From positions 1-33,879 of the forward strand of contig JAKEGK010000064.1 in NCBI GenBank assembly GCA_022627515.1: a stretch of 33,879 bases of DNA. The letters run 5' to 3'. Made by a program: the position numbers and the translations under genes. Source of the DNA: Gammaproteobacteria bacterium (GTDB lineage: Bacteria > Pseudomonadota > Gammaproteobacteria > SZUA-152). How positions within the stretch are numbered: the first letter of the stretch is position 1; every line of letters begins with the position of its first letter. Below are positions 23,387 to 31,285 of this stretch, piece by piece. A model generated the notes under the pieces. The model did no database searches, was not told where the DNA came from, and was given only the letters and a program-made list of their open reading frames with translations.

Positions 23387-23786
23387 CGATGGTAAACGAA
23401 TTTCGCCCCTCGTTATGTATTCGGATGCTCAGCTGAATCCTTTATTGCCGATACGGGCATTTTATTGACGCTGAGTTGATTTATTCTATTTAAGCAATTG
23501 TAATGCCTGAGACTTTTAGTACGCTATCGAAACTATCGAAATAAGTCTTGATTATATGATCCAAAGAGTTTGCGGCTTTTTTAAAGGAACGATTATATAC
23601 AATCGATTGTAAACAACGATGCCCGCGGGGCGCGGGCACAATTAAATGGCAGGAAAAAGTTTAAAATGTAAGCTGGGATCAGCCCGATACAGCGCTTACC
23701 TAAGCGTCTGACTTACAAATACTGACAAATCCAGATGCCGCATCTGCTGTTTGTAAGCGGAATGTAACTTGTTTGCCGTCTAAAGG
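23387..23786. other. Gene-free region between the GGDEF-EAL and pirin genes
   Basis: About 400 bases. Next to the pirin stop is a compound inverted repeat (23668-23757). Further on is a tight GC hairpin GCCCGCG-GGG-CGCGGGC (23621-23637) without a T-tract. The GGDEF-EAL promoter should lie in the AT-rich part (about 23420-23600). No gene is supportable. Confidence 0.45.
23668..23757. repeat. Compound inverted repeat downstream of pirin
   Basis: Two adjoining dyads. First: GTAAGC (23668-23673) with GCTTAC (23694-23699). Second, nested: CTTACAAA (23712-23719) with TTTGTAAG (23750-23757), enclosing CAGATGC-C-GCATCTG (23732-23746). All arms are perfect. The GTAAG/CTTAC word recurs four times. It starts 30 bases after the pirin stop. 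No T-tract, so if it terminates transcription it is not by the standard intrinsic mechanism; a REP-like element is possible. Confidence 0.45.
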
Positions 23787-24644
23787 TCAGGCCGTCGTAA
23801 AACTGGCTTTGTTGCGTACCAGCCTGCCTTCCCGGTAATCAGTGAAGGCCTGTTGAATTTCTTCCTGAGTATTCATCACAAACGGTCCGTACTGCACAAT
23901 AGGTTCCTGTAACGGCCGGCCGGCCACCAGAATCAAACGGGCGCCTTCATTACCTGCGGTTACCTTCAACGCGCCGCCCGCGCTTAACACCGCAAATGTA
24001 TGTTCCGGAAGTGCGGTGTCCCCGATCCGGGCATCCCCTTCGAAAACGTAGATGAAGCCCTGCAGTTCTTTATCAAGCGCATGAGTAAAATCCGCGTAAT
24101 CCTTGATCGTCACATCGAAATATTGCACTTGTGTGTAAGGATCCTTGATGGGACCTTGTTGACCCTGGTAATCGCCGATCAGAATCTTGAGTTGTATATT
24201 GTCATCCTCGACCACTGGAAAAACTTCCGGTGAAAATTCCTGATACGCTGGATCACTCATTTTGGCGCTGGCCGGCAGGTTAATCCACAATTGGAAACCA
24301 CGCATCATTCCCGCGGTTTGCTGCGGCATTTCCGAATGAATCACCCCGCTCGCCGCTTTCATCCATTGCGCGCCGCCGGCGCGCAAATCACCCTTGTTAC
24401 CCATGCTGTCCTGATGCAACATATGCCCATCCAGCATGTAAGTGAAAGTATTAAAGCCACGATGCGGATGATCCGGGAATCCGGCAATATAATCGTCCGG
24501 ATCATCACTGCTGAAATGATCCAGCATGAGAAAGGGATCCAGGTGGCGTAACGCCGGAGTCCCAATAGTGCGATGCACGGTCACTCCCGCCCCTTCCGAT
24601 ACCGGCATTGCCCGAACGATTTGTTTGACTCGACGCATATTCAT
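23787..24644 (-). CDS. Pirin family protein (quercetinase-like bicupin)
   Basis: A 285-residue bicupin. The N-terminal cupin has the pirin metal ligands in the exact family pattern: FPDHPHRGF (His59, His61) and VIHSEMP (His103, Glu105), plus RHLDPFLMLDHF. The C-terminal cupin lacks ligands, as usual. Pirins bind iron; bacterial YhhW-type members show quercetin 2,3-dioxygenase activity in vitro, but the natural substrate is unclear. The start is the ATG at 24644 with AAGGAG 7 bases upstream. It follows azoR by 33 bases on the same strand, forming an azoR-pirin operon divergent from a LysR regulator; this context suggests a response to quinones, flavonoids or other electrophiles. Confidence 0.93.
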   Translation of the reverse strand: MNMRRVKQIVRAMPVSEGAGVTVHRTIGTPALRHLDPFLMLDHFSSDDPDDYIAGFPDHPHRGFNTFTYMLDGHMLHQDSMGNKGDLRAGGAQWMKAASGVIHSEMPQQTAGMMRGFQLWINLPASAKMSDPAYQEFSPEVFPVVEDDNIQLKILIGDYQGQQGPIKDPYTQVQYFDVTIKDYADFTHALDKELQGFIYVFEGDARIGDTALPEHTFAVLSAGGALKVTAGNEGARLILVAGRPLQEPIVQYGPFVMNTQEEIQQAFTDYREGRLVRNKASFTTA

Positions 24645-24677
24645 GTTTGTCTCCTTTGTCTTATGCAGGCTTAAAGA

Positions 24678-25331
24678 TTAAGCAGCAGCACGAAGTGCCT
24701 GCTGAAGTTTTTCGACCGCCTCCCCAATTTGTTGTTGCGCGCTGTGCATGCTGTCCGTGTTTTCGATATTCAACCGCCCGGCACTGATCAGTTCGACATC
24801 ATGAATGCCGAGAAATCCCAGCACATGACGCAGGTAGCCGCTGGCATAGTCGATATCACTGCCGATGGGGGTGCCGCCAGACGCCAAAATCAGGAGGGCT
24901 TTTTTATTTTCCAATAATCCCACCGGACCATCGGCGGTATAACGAAAGGTCAATCCCGCCCTTGCCACCAGATCGATCCAGGCTTTGAGCGTGGCAGGCA
25001 CACTAAAATTATAAATGGGGACGGCGAACACGAGCATGTCCGCGTCCTGCACCTGTTTCACCAGGCTATCGGACTGCGCCAATATCTGCTTTTGTTGCGC
25101 TGTACGCTGTTCGGGTTTAGTAAAATTCGCGCCGATCCATGCATCGTCAATGAACGGCAGTTTATCGCGCGCGAGGTCACGAAACTGAATTTGTATCCCA
25201 CCGTAATTTCGTTGTAATTCCTTGATAAAATCGTCCGCGAGCCGCCGCGTCACCGATCCTTCGTAACGGGCGCTGGCGTCTATTCTCAGTACTTGCAGTG
25301 GAGTTTTGGTTAACTGTTTGTCTGAAATCAT
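24678..25331 (-). CDS. azoR: FMN-dependent NADH azoreductase
   Basis: A flavodoxin-like quinone/azo reductase of 217 residues, slightly longer than E. coli AzoR because of an N-terminal extension (MISDKQLTKT). FMN-binding elements are ASARYEGSVTRRL, PIYNFSVPATLKAWIDLVAR and LASGGTPIG; RAGLTFRYTADGPVGLL is also characteristic. It performs two-electron reduction of quinones using NADH, which avoids semiquinone radicals; azo-dye cleavage is a side activity. Cytosolic, probably dimeric. GAAGG lies 8 bases before the ATG. First gene of the azoR-pirin operon, divergent from the LysR-type gene (122-base gap), which probably regulates it. Confidence 0.95.
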   Translation of the reverse strand: MISDKQLTKTPLQVLRIDASARYEGSVTRRLADDFIKELQRNYGGIQIQFRDLARDKLPFIDDAWIGANFTKPEQRTAQQKQILAQSDSLVKQVQDADMLVFAVPIYNFSVPATLKAWIDLVARAGLTFRYTADGPVGLLENKKALLILASGGTPIGSDIDYASGYLRHVLGFLGIHDVELISAGRLNIENTDSMHSAQQQIGEAVEKLQQALRAAA

Positions 25332-25453
25332 GGTTTCACCTTCCTTTTCGGGCTGCTTTGCCTAATGACTCTCGTTAAGTTCTAGTGTAGTGATTGATTT
25401 TCAGAGAATAAACAGCTATTTTTTCAATTAATTGTTCTTTAATTAGCAACAAT
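25332..25453. promoter_or_regulatory. Divergent azoR / lysR control region
   Basis: A 122-base AT-rich gap between divergent genes, the classical arrangement for a LysR-type regulator and its target. A dyad AATTAA...TTAATT (within about 25427-25444) contains T-N11-A-like spacing and is the best candidate regulator site. It sits next to the lysR start, as expected for autoregulation. No exact promoter hexamers were fixed. Confidence 0.5.
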
Positions 25454-26371
25454 ATGGATCGATTCGAAAATTTACACACTTTTGTCAAAGTGGTGGACTT
25501 CGGCGGCATCAGCGCCGCGGCCGAGCACCTTAACATTGCCAAGTCTGCGGTCAGCCGCCGCATCACGGAATTGGAGCAACGCCTGGGGGTGCAGCTTTTC
25601 CGCCGCACTACGCGCCAACTCAATCTCACCGATAGCGGAAAAAGTTTTTACGAACGGGCGGTACGCATACTGACAGACCTGGAAGAAGCGGAACTCGCGA
25701 TATCCCAGCAACACGGCGAACTGGCGGGACCGCTGAAAATCGCCGCGCCGTTGTCGTTCGGTTTACGGCATTTGACACCGGCAATCACGGACTTTATGAA
25801 AAACCATCCGAAACTGCAATTTGACCTCGACTTCAACGATCGCCATGTGGATATTTTGCAGGAAGGATTTGATCTTGCGATCCGGATCAGCCGGCTCGGT
25901 GATTCCAGTTTTATTGCCCGGCCGCTGGCAACCGTTCACCACATGGTATGCGCCAGTCCTGAGTATCTGCAGCGCCGCGGCACACCGTCCACACCCGATG
26001 CGCTCATCCATCACCACTGTTTGTCTTACAGCAATGTTCCCGATTCGGATATCTGGCGGTTCACAGACCCGGACAGCCAACCTGGGCAAATCAAAATCCC
26101 CGTTGCGCTGCGCGCCAATAATGGAGATTTTTTGCGGGATGCCGCTATTGCGGGACTTGGCGTGATTCTGGAGCCCACATTCATTGTTTATGATGCGGTT
26201 AACAAGGGGCAGCTCACCCCGCTTCTTACTGGCTATCAATGGCCCATTATTAATGCCTACGCGGTTTACCCGCATACCCGGCATTTATCACAACGTGTTC
26301 GCGCCTTCGTGGATTTTCTTGCTCAGCGTTTCACGGGAACGCCTTACTGGGATTTGATCGCGCCGCGGTAA
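25454..26371 (+). CDS. LysR-type transcriptional regulator
   Basis: A 305-residue regulator of the usual LysR length. The N-terminal winged helix-turn-helix (about 1-60) contains GGISAAAEHLNIAKSAVSRR and LGVQLFRRTTRQLNLTDSG. The rest is a periplasmic-binding-protein-like effector domain (AAPLSFGLRHLTPAITDFM; DLAIRISRLGDSSFIARPLA; NNGDFLRDAAIAGLGVILEP), most like the group containing DsdC/CrgA/AaeR-type regulators. It probably controls the divergent azoR-pirin operon in response to an aromatic or quinone-like effector; that is inference from position. The ATG at 25454 has no strong ribosome binding site. No terminator was found in the 38 bases before the convergent gene. Confidence 0.92.
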   Translation: MDRFENLHTFVKVVDFGGISAAAEHLNIAKSAVSRRITELEQRLGVQLFRRTTRQLNLTDSGKSFYERAVRILTDLEEAELAISQQHGELAGPLKIAAPLSFGLRHLTPAITDFMKNHPKLQFDLDFNDRHVDILQEGFDLAIRISRLGDSSFIARPLATVHHMVCASPEYLQRRGTPSTPDALIHHHCLSYSNVPDSDIWRFTDPDSQPGQIKIPVALRANNGDFLRDAAIAGLGVILEPTFIVYDAVNKGQLTPLLTGYQWPIINAYAVYPHTRHLSQRVRAFVDFLAQRFTGTPYWDLIAPR

Positions 26372-26409
26372 ACATGCGCGGTAATAACGGAAGATAAACC
26401 CGCGTGAAA

Positions 26410-26781
26410 TTAAAACCGGTCTTTTACTGTCGCGGATTTCGCGCGCAGTATTTCGCCGTCAGTTGACTTGATAATCAGTTTCAGATAAATCCTGTCAACG
26501 CCCAATGTTTCATCCAGCACTTCACAAGGCACGGAAAATCGGCGTTTGACGGGCATTTTTTGCCGGTGATCCACCACATGCGCGTCATAAAACCTTTCTC
26601 CCAGGCATTGATCCATTAACCGGTCCTCGCCATGCAACTGGATTACCGCGCTGAATTCAACGCCGGCAATATATTGGCCGGGGTCTATATTTAAATGATA
26701 GGAATATTCCACCTGGCATAAGTGGCCAATGGGATGTGATGTGCGGGTGATGCTGAAGGTGAGCGCTTCAATGGTTGCCAT
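26410..26781 (-). CDS. Hypothetical beta-rich protein
   Basis: A 123-residue protein I do not recognise. Alternating hydrophobic pattern (LCQVEYSYHLNI, GVEFSAVIQLHG, IYLKLIIKSTDG) suggests a small beta sandwich. No signal peptide, membrane helix or obvious catalytic motif; two cysteines only partly spaced for metal. It is convergent with the lysR gene. The start ATG at 26781 has a weak upstream sequence. Codon use is like that of its neighbours, so I consider it a real gene. Confidence 0.6.
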   Translation of the reverse strand: MATIEALTFSITRTSHPIGHLCQVEYSYHLNIDPGQYIAGVEFSAVIQLHGEDRLMDQCLGERFYDAHVVDHRQKMPVKRRFSVPCEVLDETLGVDRIYLKLIIKSTDGEILRAKSATVKDRF

Positions 26782-27102
26782 AAATTTTGTGCCGGTTTGT
26801 CTGATGTTCGCTGATATTATACAGTCCGCTAATATTGTTATCCCGGAACCCGATTGAATTCAATATAGCCGCCTGCCTTCCTGTTAATTTGCTATTTATT
26901 TTGCTTTTCACGGCACAGAACAGATGATTGTTATTCATCAGGTTTTTACATAACGGACGCTTTATTATTAATACTTACGTAACCTTGTTCCCCACCTAGC
27001 CACATATGATAAAGCAAAAGGTTTTACATGGACTTCCATTCATGTAAGCTACTTATTGTCCTTGTTAGTTGTAACGGTTGTAAACAGTTGGGGGTGATAA
27101 CT
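26782..27102. other. Intergenic region upstream of the coiled-coil gene
   Basis: About 320 AT-rich bases between divergent genes. Shortly before the coiled-coil gene is a tandem near-repeat GTTGTAAC-GGTTGTAAAC (about 27067-27084). No hairpin, RNA gene or supported open frame was seen. Confidence 0.4.
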
Positions 27103-27687
27103 ATGGGTTTGTTTCAAAAAATCAAAACGGCTGAAAAAAGTTCCGACGAACTGCCAAAGTACGTCGACACTTTACTCGAGAATTCTCATCAATCCACCAA
27201 TGAGCAAATTGACGAGCGCTTCTCCCTAGAAAGCATGTCGCTTAACCGCAAGTATGGTATTGATCACGCGGTGGCATTGATGCGCGACCTGCCAAACGAA
27301 AATTCCAGCGTAATCGTCGCCGTGGTGACCAAAACCCTGGAATCCGCCAACATCAACGTGGCAAGCATCGTCGAAGATGCAAAAGCCAAGGAAGCCGCAT
27401 TGCAGGCGCAGATCAAGCAATTAAACGAAGAGATTGGCGCGCTCGAAGCCAGGATCGCCGAAAAGAAAGAGCAAATCAGTGTCTCCACGGCCATCCTGCA
27501 GGAAACCTGCAAGGTGCGGGAACTGCTTGAAAAGGCGGAAAAGCATGGCGCCGCTCAAGAGCCATCCGTGAAAGCCACGCAACATGCTGTGATAAAAGAA
27601 CAGGCTGCCGCAAAAGAACACCCTGCCAAAAAAGCCGATCCATCCAGGACGGAAACTGTTACAAAACTGGCAATCGAAGCTGTTTAA
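27103..27687 (+). CDS. Coiled-coil hypothetical protein
   Basis: A 194-residue cytosolic protein of unknown function. Residues 1-80 are mixed (GLFQKIKTAEKSSDELPKYV onward). Residues about 80-155 are one long coiled coil (KAKEAALQAQIKQLNEEIGA, EARIAEKKEQISVSTAILQE). The C-terminal 45 residues are Ala/Lys/Glu-rich and likely disordered. It could be a structural or adaptor protein. The start is the ATG at 27103, with GGGGGTG about 6 bases upstream; an upstream in-frame ATG at 27028 would add a Cys-rich 25-residue extension and is less likely. It ends at a strong terminator. Confidence 0.65.
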   Translation: MGLFQKIKTAEKSSDELPKYVDTLLENSHQSTNEQIDERFSLESMSLNRKYGIDHAVALMRDLPNENSSVIVAVVTKTLESANINVASIVEDAKAKEAALQAQIKQLNEEIGALEARIAEKKEQISVSTAILQETCKVRELLEKAEKHGAAQEPSVKATQHAVIKEQAAAKEHPAKKADPSRTETVTKLAIEAV

Positions 27688-27700
27688 TATTTTTATAAGG

Positions 27701-27756
27701 GCGGCAACAACTGCGATCCAGTGAGCCAAAAACTCCTGTTGCCGCGCTCTTTTTTA
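27701..27756 (+). terminator. Intrinsic terminator of the coiled-coil gene
   Basis: GCGGCAACA (27701-27709) pairs perfectly with TGTTGCCGC (27737-27745), followed by a T-rich run (27747-27757). An inner ACTG/CAGT pair extends the structure. The T-run overlaps the last codons of the convergent ankyrin gene. Confidence 0.85.
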
Positions 27757-28815
27757 TTTGGTGCCAGTAAGTTTTTTATAGTCCTGGAGGGCTTTTACAA
27801 CGTCCCGATGCCCGCGTTCCTGCGCATGTTTCAATGCGTCCACGCCTTTATCATCAACAGCGTTGATATTAGCGCCCACACTGAGCAGTTTTTTAACGAT
27901 ATTCATGTTGTTTTCTTTCGCCGCCACAATCAGCGCGGTGCATTTTGCCTGGTTATAATCTTCTACACGCGCGCCGGCAATAATCAGGGAATTTACGGAT
28001 TGATAGTCACCCAATTGCGCCGCCACTATTAAAGGTGTCGCCCCATCGGGTTCGCGTTTGTGGTTTACATCCACACCATGTTTAATCAATTTATTGATGA
28101 TTGACCGGTTTTGTTTTTCAATGGCATAAACTAAGATGGACTTTCCGTCCTCTGCCGCATTGGGATCCAGGCCCTCCGCCAGCAGCTTCGAAACAAGATC
28201 GTTGCACGAATTATCGATAATAATTTTCCATTTCTGCGCCGGAGTCGCGGACTTGTCAAATGGTTTGGAACACGCAATTTTTACACCTTCAGCATCCTCA
28301 TCGCCATTCTCCGATTCTGTAATTCGTTTGAGTTTTGTCACAGTGCCGTCAGGTTCACGCAGCACTAATTCGCTTTCTGATATGTTTTCAATAAAGGAGA
28401 AATGTTTGGTTTTGCCCTTGACATACGACCAGTTGCCTTTGCCCTGTTCATATTCCCATTTGATCATCTCGCCAGACACGCCCCACATTCCCACGCCGTT
28501 GTACCGGAAACGGTTGTTCTCCTCGGTACGGTCTTCAAAACGCCCGTCAGTATTAAAATTCAAATAGACGTTTTCATTTTTACGGTCGCCAACCCAGTTG
28601 CCAATCAACGTGCGGTGAATTTTTTGTTCTGCCGGTGTTCCAGTCAGGATTTTTTTGCCGGAATCCTGATGCATCTGATCCTCACGGGGCGGTGTTTGCG
28701 TGTATTGCACCTGGCCGTTCTTATCCACCCATTTATAAAACGCGCTGTTCGCAGCGGGCACAAAAAGGAGTTGCATCATGAGCATGAAAGCAATCATGTA
28801 ATGTTTATGAAGCAT
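27754..28815 (-). CDS. Exported DUF4124 / ankyrin-repeat protein
   Basis: A 353-residue protein. Signal peptide (MIAFMLMMQLLFVPAANSA). Then a DUF4124 motif FYKWVDKNGQVQYTQTPP, a short beta motif common in exported proteobacterial proteins. A middle beta-rich region (about 75-165: GNWVGDRKNENVYLNFNTDG, FSFIENISESELVLREPDGT) looks lipocalin-like. Residues about 215-345 hold four ankyrin repeats (GKSILVYAIEKQNRSIINKL, GATPLIVAAQLGDYQSVNSL, CTALIVAAKENNMNIVKKLL, GVDALKHAQERGHRDVVKAL). Probably a periplasmic protein-binding factor. The start is the ATG at 28815 with AGGTG 6 bases upstream. It is convergent with the coiled-coil gene. Confidence 0.8.
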   Translation of the reverse strand: MLHKHYMIAFMLMMQLLFVPAANSAFYKWVDKNGQVQYTQTPPREDQMHQDSGKKILTGTPAEQKIHRTLIGNWVGDRKNENVYLNFNTDGRFEDRTEENNRFRYNGVGMWGVSGEMIKWEYEQGKGNWSYVKGKTKHFSFIENISESELVLREPDGTVTKLKRITESENGDEDAEGVKIACSKPFDKSATPAQKWKIIIDNSCNDLVSKLLAEGLDPNAAEDGKSILVYAIEKQNRSIINKLIKHGVDVNHKREPDGATPLIVAAQLGDYQSVNSLIIAGARVEDYNQAKCTALIVAAKENNMNIVKKLLSVGANINAVDDKGVDALKHAQERGHRDVVKALQDYKKLTGTK

Positions 28816-29314
28816 GTCGATCACCTGTTTAAGACTCCATGGCACAACAGGACATGGATATTATATTCATACATTTTGATTTCAAAGTAACGATATGGCG
28901 GCACTACGTAAAACAGAACATATGAACGCGTATAGGCGAACAATTCCGTTACGCTCGAATAATTGAAATCTGCCAGAAAAAAGCCGGCGCGCCAAACGCG
29001 AATAACACACTTGCCGCCGCGCGATTACTGACCATATACTCGAATATATAACGACCAAATTACAGCTATCTTTATGCGCGGATATGATCCGGACTGGGCT
29101 GTTAATATTTTGCAACACGGAAGGATCTTATCGATTTTTCAATATCTTACGGCATTGCGCGCCGGGGATATCTATCAGAAGTAGCGAATTTTTACACCTT
29201 CAACCACGCCATTAAGCGGAAAAAATTAAGCGCAGAAGCGGAAACAAACGCCTTCCATTGCAGCGGACCAATGCGATAAAACACCGCGGATAAAACGCAG
29301 CCTTGCGAAATTGA
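28816..29314. other. Gene-free region
   Basis: About 500 bases between the ankyrin gene start and the NHL-repeat gene end. The open frame at 28882-29118 has no ribosome binding site and a random-looking product. No terminator for the NHL gene and no repeat was recognised. Confidence 0.4.
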
Positions 29315-30190
29315 TTACTCCGGCAGCGGCCACCGAAACAACACAACTCGGTCATTGTAGGTATCGGCAATCCATATCAGACCATTGTACGCTTCAACAC
29401 CTTCAATGTTGTTCAGCGGCTTATCACCGGCGTTGGTTATGTTTGCAACTTCATTTCTTTGCGCATTGAAAATCCGCAGCCTGTTATTCCGTTGATCCGC
29501 GACAAATAACCAGTCCCCATCCAAAGCCAGGTATTTTGGTTCATCAAACGGCTGTTTCCGGTCTTCTATGCTTGCGTGGTAGTCAAGCGCATCCGTCAGC
29601 ACCTGAATACGGCTGTTACCGGGATCACCCACATAAAGCAATCCGTCACGGCCGCGTTCGATGTCGTGAGGACGGACAAACTCGAGCTTGCCACTGCCTC
29701 GGCCGCCGGCCGTTTTGATTAAATTGCCATTGTGGAATTTCAGGATTTTATGGTTGCCGGTGCTCGCCACATATATGTTACCGTCAGGATCACTGGTAAC
29801 ACCTTCGGGACTGCGCATGCCGTCTTCCAGTTCGCCGATGAACCGTGCTTCGGCGCCATCAATATCATAAATCGCGATCCGGTCATTGCCGCTGTCCGCC
29901 ACCAGCAAACGGCCAGCTGAATCAAAATGCACATCATGCGGCGCATTTAATTTACCCACTCCAACTACCGCCACCGCCTCCAGGGTTTTGGCATCGATCA
30001 CTTTTATGTTGTGATGATTAACATCCGCAACAAATACCCAGCGGCCGGAAGGATCGAGTTCCAGATCATGGGGATTAGCGAATATGCCCGCTGTGGCCCG
30101 GACAAATTCCGGCGCTGCGCTTGCCATAGAACACCACCCGCACCACATCATAAGCCATATTGTCCGTTTGACCGCCGCTGATAAACTCAT
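29315..30190 (-). CDS. Exported NHL-repeat beta-propeller protein
   Basis: A 291-residue protein with a signal peptide (AVKRTIWLMMWCGWCSMASA) and about six NHL repeats forming a beta propeller. Repeats are marked by NPHDLELDPSGRWVFVADVN, APHDVHFDSAGRLLVADSGN, SPEGVTSDPDGNIYVASTGN, RPHDIERGRDGLLYVGDPGN, EPKYLALDGDWLFVADQRNN and the last WIADTYNDRVVLF. NHL propellers bind proteins or other ligands; no enzymatic motif is visible. I use the ATG at 30190, with GAGG about 8 bases upstream. An ATG at 30217 also has a fair AAGGTG and would lengthen the signal region. Divergent from the small frame at 30444. Confidence 0.85.
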   Translation of the reverse strand: MSLSAAVKRTIWLMMWCGWCSMASAAPEFVRATAGIFANPHDLELDPSGRWVFVADVNHHNIKVIDAKTLEAVAVVGVGKLNAPHDVHFDSAGRLLVADSGNDRIAIYDIDGAEARFIGELEDGMRSPEGVTSDPDGNIYVASTGNHKILKFHNGNLIKTAGGRGSGKLEFVRPHDIERGRDGLLYVGDPGNSRIQVLTDALDYHASIEDRKQPFDEPKYLALDGDWLFVADQRNNRLRIFNAQRNEVANITNAGDKPLNNIEGVEAYNGLIWIADTYNDRVVLFRWPLPE

Positions 30191-30443
30191 GATAAGTTCC
30201 TCGTATTGATAACGCATGTATTGATCACCTTTACCACTCCAATCGCCGCGATTTTTGCACCATATTTGCGCCGATAGCGGGCGCGGTGCGCTTGCATAAC
30301 TCATTGGCAACGAACCATGTCTGGGTTTGCATTTAATATTAACGTAGTTACAAGCATTTGCATGACGCCGGATTCTGGCCTGTATTTTGCTCATCAAATA
30401 TATCAACAGAAGATCACAAGGTCACCAACCAGTGAGGAGCGGC

Positions 30444-30662
30444 GTGCTTATCATTCAGAAAATTCACGGCATGGATGGCGGGTTGTCGCGGGCCAACTCC
30501 ATGCTGCTGAAAACCTTGCTTCATCAACCGAATTTGCCGCTCTGGCGCAGCGCCCGAAACATGGTGATCTGCGATCAACCGTTGATTACGCTCAATGCGG
30601 CAGTCAAGGCGGTCACACGGGGCAAACTGGTATTTGGCGAATTTCCTGATACATTTACTTAA
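30444..30662 (+). CDS. Small hypothetical protein (GTG start)
   Basis: A 72-residue product I do not recognise. Evidence that it is real: GAGGAG lies 4 bases before the GTG at 30444, and codon use is gene-like (CTG CTG AAA ACC, TGG CGC AGC GCC, GTG ATC TGC GAT). The protein has the look of a small alpha/beta domain (VLIIQKIHGMDGG, RNMVICDQPLITLNAAVKAV, KLVFGEFP). It lies between the divergent NHL gene and the DUF2934 gene, 106 bases upstream of the latter on the same strand. Confidence 0.5.
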   Translation: MLIIQKIHGMDGGLSRANSMLLKTLLHQPNLPLWRSARNMVICDQPLITLNAAVKAVTRGKLVFGEFPDTFT

Positions 30663-30768
30663 TATCGGGCGCTGAAATACAGTGTCGAATTACGCAAACG
30701 TTGCTTCCATAATATGGAAGTCTGCGATACAGAATCTTAATATCTTGGCGTTCACACAGGAACCGGTC

Positions 30769-31149
30769 ATGGCAGAAAATAACGCGGTCAACGCGGGGGC
30801 AAAAAGCAAAAAGTCCGCGAAAAAAGCTGTAAAAAAGCAAGCAGCCGCAAAAAAACCGGCAACGGCAAAAAGTATCGGCGCGAAAGCCACGCAGAAAACC
30901 ATCGAGAAACTTTCCGGTGGCAAGCCGGCGGCAACCGCCGCCAGGAAATCCACAGCGGGCCCAAACGCAAAAAAAACCAAACTTGCCGTTAAGCCGGGCG
31001 AACCAAATGATAGTAAACGCTTTACACTGATCCAGCAAACAGCATATTACATCGCGGAAAAACGCGGTTTCACCGGTGGCAATCCTGAACAGGATTGGCT
31101 GCAGGCGGAAAAACAGGTGGATGAAATGCTGAAAAGTTCCAGCACGTGA
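30769..31149 (+). CDS. DUF2934 protein with Lys/Ala-rich N-terminal region
   Basis: A 126-residue protein. The first 75 residues are a low-complexity Lys/Ala region with many AAKKPA- and KKAVKKQ-type words, like the tail of bacterial histone H1-like proteins. The C-terminal 40 residues are a DUF2934 domain (FTLIQQTAYYIAEKRGFTGG then NPEQDWLQAEKQV), a small helical domain of unknown function. The basic region suggests DNA or RNA binding; the DUF2934 part may be the specific unit. The start is the ATG at 30769 with AGGA 7 bases upstream. Followed by a strong terminator. Confidence 0.8.
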   Translation: MAENNAVNAGAKSKKSAKKAVKKQAAAKKPATAKSIGAKATQKTIEKLSGGKPAATAARKSTAGPNAKKTKLAVKPGEPNDSKRFTLIQQTAYYIAEKRGFTGGNPEQDWLQAEKQVDEMLKSSST

Positions 31150-31176
31150 ATGATTGCCGGAACATTCATTAACATA

Positions 31177-31214
31177 AAAAAGCCGGTTGTTACTTTTTTA
31201 ACAACCGGCTTTTT
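31177..31214. terminator. Bidirectional intrinsic terminator
   Basis: A 15-pair perfect hairpin, core AGCCGGTTGTT with AACAACCGGCT (31181-31191 and 31200-31210), with A-run before and T-run after. It separates the plus-strand DUF2934 gene from the convergent small Sel1 gene and can serve both. Confidence 0.9.
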
Positions 31215-31285
31215 AGTTGCAACAATTTGGAAAACAAATTGATAAGTGCTGATCGGCTTTACTGATCGATTTAGTAATATTCTGT

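Noticed and set aside
23621-23637. GC hairpin GCCCGCG-GGG-CGCGGGC as terminator of the pirin operon
   Set aside because: No T-tract follows on either strand and it is 150 bases from the pirin stop; kept only as a described structure.
28882-29118. 78-codon minus-strand frame
   Set aside because: No ribosome binding site, no family resemblance and irregular codon use in a gene-free stretch.
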